NCBI GenBank assembly: GCA_025093985.1
Contig: JACAAK010000003.1
Location: 3,596,001-3,660,000, forward strand
Length of the DNA stretch: 64,000 nt
Source of the DNA: Calvatia gigantea
Lineage: Eukaryota; Basidiomycota; Agaricomycetes; Agaricales; Lycoperdaceae
Direction of reading: 5' to 3'
Part shown: positions 60,124 through 64,000 of the stretch, one piece after another
How positions within the stretch are numbered: position 1 is the stretch's first letter
Layout of the letters: the number at the start of each line of letters is the position of its first letter
Made by a program: the position numbers and the translations under genes
The notes under the pieces: model-generated
The model's input: only the letters and a program-made list of their open reading frames with translations
What the model was told of the DNA's origin: nothing
The model's database searches: none

Positions 60124-63100
60124 TCAACGGGTATTCTCATCCCAAGATCCCATCTTTAAAAAACGAGCAAGCACTTCTTCTGAGCCACGCTTGAACGCTT
60201 CTACTCCACGGGCAGGGTCCCAAACTCGCGTACCCTTTCGAAGTGGCGACGGCGCAAACGGTTGGTCATCTGGGGGAGATACTGGTCCGACAGATGACAG
60301 CGGTGACGCAAGTGAAGAATCATTGGATATCTGACGAGAAACAATTGAGGGTGTTTTGGTAGGATGAAGAGTATGGCGATTAATATGAACAGAGGGACGC
60401 GCTGGGGGCATCAAAGGCAAAGACACCTTCGGGAAGGGCGTTGACTTAAAAGATACTCCTGTTTTTGTAGGTACTGGGGCTTTGAAAGGATCGGGTGCGC
60501 GAGTTGGGATAATAGGAAGACCAGATGGACGAGTCGATACCGGCGCGATAGAAGGTCGTTGAGCAATGGACGAGAGGGACGAGGAGGAACTACGATTTGC
60601 ACGTCCGACAGGAGCTACAGCTATAGGTTTTCCAATGGACCCACTGCTGATAGAACGAGATCGGCTGGGCCCGAAGGCCGGAGGGGTACCAGGCCTAACC
60701 AAGAATTCAGGCGTACGGGTGACCTCATGACTAGTCTGAGTAACTGCACCATTGGGGGTACCTGTGGAACGTTTGCTAGATGTGGAAGACCTACGGCTCC
60801 CATTTTGACTTGGCGCTTTCCTATTTGCTGTATCCAAACTGGTCTGGACACCTTGGCTTCTTTTTTCTCGCGGGATTGTTTGAACCGCTTGCGAACGGTA
60901 AGTCTTTTGGGCGGACTCCTGAACTTGGCGAGTGTCTTCATCGACTGAGGACGTGCTACGAGGTCGCTCCCGAGGTCTCTCGTCATCGCTGTCAATCTCT
61001 CGATCGCCCTCGTTATCATCGCCTTCGTCTTCAACGTCACCATCCTGACTATTGGCCTCTACCTTTTCATCCCAAGTTCCAAGAGAGTTATTGCGTCCAC
61101 GGTTGTCAATGAAGGGAGGCACCAGACCGGTGGTTGGTGGAGAAGGGGAAGCAAGTCGTGTCGCGTAATCCTGAATGCTGGGGACATTGTCCCAAGCATT
61201 AGAGTAGCTCAAGGTAGTGGGGAGTCCAGGAAGAGGCGACAAGGCAGGGCGTTTCGTCCCCTTCCCTTTTTCAGGCGTCTTTGGAGGCTTAGGTGACGTC
61301 CGGCCACTAACTGGACTGACGAAGAGAGATGGCGACGGGACATCTGAATCGGGAAACACGCGTCCTGGCACTTGGCGTGGTTTGCCTTCCCATGGAAAGA
61401 GGGGTTTCACTTTGTTACGGTCAGGGCTTGGCGAAAAACCTGCGAAAGCATCGCCTGTGACGGAACGGTAATGTCCTTGATTGCGTAATTCCTCAGGCAC
61501 CTTCGGCGGCGATGGTGCGTGGAAGAACTGCGAGGGATGCTTTGGAGGGTCATTTTCAGTGCGCGAAGACCCCCGAGTTCGTGGTTGATCCCAAGCGTTC
61601 GTAAAATACATGTCAGTTGGAAAGCTAGTGGAAGGTGGGGGGTTCTTCGGTGGTGGCTCGACTGCTGGGTTCCAAGAGATGAGAGAAGGAGAGGGAGGTC
61701 GACGAGCACCTGATTGCTGCTCTCCAGAAACCGGTGCTCTATCCTGGTGATGTTGTGGTGGTGGACGATGGTGCTGGTGCTGGTGCTGGTGCTGGTGCTG
61801 GTGCTGGTGCTGGTGTGCGTCAGGTCGTTCCGTGGGGGAAGGATTTGTTTGGCTAAAAAGATGAGGAACTTGGCTAACCCGAGTGCTTAGGCTTTCAAGA
61901 TCACGTTCACCATCTGAATCACTTGTTAGTCCAGCAGAAGAAGCATAATAATCAGGTACGGGAGTGGGTGTCGGAGGGAGAGACCTTGGCCCAAGCTTTG
62001 GGCTTGGCGGAATCTCGTTAGGACCTGGAGTGGGCAGAGTATCCCAACGTGGAGAAATGTCCGAAAGGTTGAGGTGGCGTGCCATAGGAGTCATAGGCAA
62101 TTCTCCATCCGTATCAAAGAAAGTATCGGCACCCTCCACTTTGGGCTCTGCGGGGACAGAAGGCGTCAACGGGTTTTCTTCACTTTCGATTTGCTTCTTC
62201 GGTCGCATTAAATCAAACCGTCCGTCGAGAGGCATACTCCGGTACTCTCCTTCCCCAATTTGTCCACCGTATGACAGGGATCCGGAACTGGCACCAATCA
62301 TGCCTTCGATAGCCATTCTTCGAAGGACTTCCAAATTGAACGGTCGCTCTGAGCTACTTTGGGGAGAACCGCTAGGAGTGGGTGAATCCCACGCCGAAGG
62401 GTAACGCTTCACAGTAAATGAAGGGGCGATGATAGGCTGAGAGCGGTAATGCTTGTCATAAACCGCGAACCAACGATCCACGAGAGACTCGTAGTCGTAT
62501 GCTTGCTGGGATGACGGGGGCTCCGACGAAACCTTTTCCTCTGCCAAGAAAGGGGAACGGTAGGATATAGAATTCCAAGGTTTATTTGGGCCAATAAAGT
62601 GGATAGCATTGATTTTGGAACCGTAGCGTTCGTAGGCCGGTGCATAACTTCGAAAATGTGTTAGTATAGCGGCATAGCAGGAAGTAGAATACAACCCACG
62701 TATATGCAGCAGTTGGAGTTGTGTTGTAAGTAAAACTCAATCTATGCCAATCGCCAGCACGCCATTCGTTGAGAAGGCCCTGGTCGCCGCCATCCCAGGA
62801 CCCTTGTGATTTTAGGAGTTCATTCAACTCGTTGAATCTGTCCTTGCCTGGGGAGAGGACTAGAACCCCCGAGTTAAATATATCGGGCCAGCCCACGTCT
62901 GGTGCCGCTGCGAATTCGTGTTGGATATTGAACAAATGAGAAAGTGGGCGAATTGGGAGCACGTCGGCATCGAGGAAGATAATTTTGGAGTATTGAGTCA
63001 ATCGAAAAACATGTAATTTGGTAAGGACTGTCGTAAGGTCAGGGCGACCTAGTAAGCGGAGTTAGTCGAGTATCGAAGACATGAGTTTTAGCACTTGTGT

Positions 63101-63488
63101 GACGGTGGGCATCGAGGCCTCAAAAAAATATGGTAATGTTCGCCATAGTAATGCAGGTTGCTCCCACCAAAGTAGAACACAGCGCGAATGGTATGGCACT
63201 GGGTGTTGAACCAAGAAATAGCAAGCACTCACCAAGAAGCTTCAAATTACTATTGTCTTCCTGTTCAAGGACCTCCACGCCAACAACCAAATCGAATACC
63301 TGTCGGAGGAGCTTTATTGTTGTGACATCGACTGTTTCTGGCGTCACAAGGCAGACAGTCTGAAAAAGAACCTCTGGATGAGGCGGGGGGTTTGGGTGGA
63401 CGTCGCGCAAAGCGGCAACTTGAGCTAGAGCACCAGGAAGGTATGCATCTGAAGAAACGAGGGTTACAAAAGCATACGGGCCAGCCAT
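60124..63488 (-). CDS. glgen: Glycogenin (GT8 family self-glucosylating starter protein)
   Basis: The start is MAGPYAFVTLVSSDAYLPGA, the first beta strand of the GT8 fold. HVFRLTQYSKIIFLDADVLP carries the metal-binding DxD (DAD), and later exons have DVGWPDIFNSGVLVLSP, SWDGGDQGLLNEWR, WHRLSFTYNTTPTAAYT and KINAIHFIGPNKPWNS. These are the glycogenin signatures; it primes glycogen by adding glucose to itself. The last exon of about 800 codons is very long and mostly disordered: Pro/Ser-rich, with a (His-Gln) repeat, and ends EVLARFLKMGSWDENTR, the short conserved tail that binds glycogen synthase. At about 1,000 residues it is far longer than animal glycogenin, as is usual in agarics. It is a well-known neighbour of the MAT-A locus. 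The upstream GTG-started extension was not used. Confidence 0.88.
61770..61814. repeat. Hexanucleotide microsatellite coding (His-Gln)n in glycogenin
   Basis: Seven or so tandem units of tggtgc on the plus strand read CAG CAC on the minus strand and give an alternating His/Gln run. Such runs change length easily. Confidence 0.85.
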
Positions 63489-64000
63489 TAAGCCGTGCAA
63501 GCGGCAAAACCACGGAAGTGGGGGCGCAGACACGAAACGGTGAGTGTCAAAGTCTAAGGAATGTGGGAGGGAAGTTTGGCGGAGGATCGGGATTACAAAC
63601 AGTCAGGGGCACCAATATACATCAACATCAGCCGTTAACACTGTTTAAGTCGCACATCTCTCGAGGATGTCTCTAAGTTGCCGGGGACATTTCTATTCGC
63701 TTCCGTGAATGTTAGCCTTTCCGTCCATAAGCGCCCAACCACAATCCAGCCCTCGAGCGCTGGGGCGTATATCCTCCTACTTCTGGCTGAAGGTGTGTCA
63801 AATCGCAATATATATCAGAATGGAAAATTTTCTGCTCCACTTTGCCGATTTTGAGAACGTTGGTGTGATCGCTGGTCGCGACCAGAAATGGGTCATAGCA
63901 AATTTTTGGGCCGCAATGAAGTATCAAACGTGTCCGCCTCCACGCATCATACACTATCTCGCCTTACCGTATTTTTTTTTTTTCTCTTTCGAGCTTCAGT
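63489..64000. other. Right-edge region, possible gene end on the minus strand
   Basis: 63712-63954 minus is an open frame with a protein-like start (YDAWRRTRLILHCGPKICYD, PFLVATSDHTNVLKIG) but no ATG. It could be an exon of a gene that starts beyond the window. The rest should contain the glycogenin promoter. A run of 13 or so T lies near 63970. Confidence 0.25.

Noticed and set aside
61770..61814. CRISPR-like or regulatory array
   Set aside because: It is a simple hexanucleotide repeat coding His-Gln in frame.
61217..62404. Plus-strand frames opposite glycogenin
   Set aside because: They are shadows of the long low-complexity exon.

Overview
The window is genomic DNA of a basidiomycete fungus, almost certainly an agaricomycete (mushroom). 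The genes are dense, carry many short GT-AG introns of about 50-65 bases, and include families typical of agarics. The right half holds the homeodomain mating-type locus (MAT-A / HD locus) with its classical neighbours: the mitochondrial intermediate peptidase gene MIP on one side, and the beta-flanking gene (beta-fg) and glycogenin on the other.

Left arm (about 1.6-36 kb) is mostly housekeeping. In order it holds a conserved hypothetical protein, a 2OG-Fe(II) oxygenase, the NEDD8-conjugating enzyme UBC12, the rRNA-processing protein RRP1, an FBXO21-like F-box protein, the chromatin-remodelling subunit RSC9, a broken ARMH3-like gene, glycine dehydrogenase (GCV2), a PPR protein, the SEC61 gamma subunit, a multi-pass membrane protein, a secreted GH28 pectinase, COG1, the HORMA protein REV7, a membrane-anchored beta-lactamase-like hydrolase, a TMEM115-like Golgi protein and a FAM32A-like protein. 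The stretch 36-37.7 kb is unassigned. RVB1, a DDT/WHIM-type chromatin protein and MIP lead into the mating locus.

The mating locus (45.6-56.0 kb) contains two divergent HD1/HD2 pairs, called A and B here. Pair B (HD1-B 51101-53397 minus, HD2-B 53611-56036 plus) looks close to intact. Pair A is badly rearranged. HD1-A is split by a 2.27 kb block (47118-49382) made of a second copy of the HD1-B middle followed by a second copy of the HD1-A middle. HD2-A stops inside its homeodomain, where the sequence switches to a diverged copy of the MIP 3' end. A further degraded copy of the RVB1 3' end lies just after HD2-B. These junctions can be read as real unequal recombination between MAT haplotypes, or as two nuclear haplotypes and noisy reads joined during assembly. 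Single-base indels in several otherwise conserved genes (RVB1, MIP, the first hypothetical gene, HD2-B) favour a partly technical cause, but substitutions in the MIP-tail copy show that this piece is a different allele or an old duplicate.

Right arm (57.5-64 kb): beta-fg, a small LEA-like repetitive protein and a long glycogenin, all on the minus strand. Together the genes give the standard agaric MAT-A neighbourhood. HD1 and HD2 proteins from different mates dimerise to start the dikaryotic programme; the flanking genes are linked but not known to act in mating. I saw no tRNA, rRNA or CRISPR and no confident transposon.
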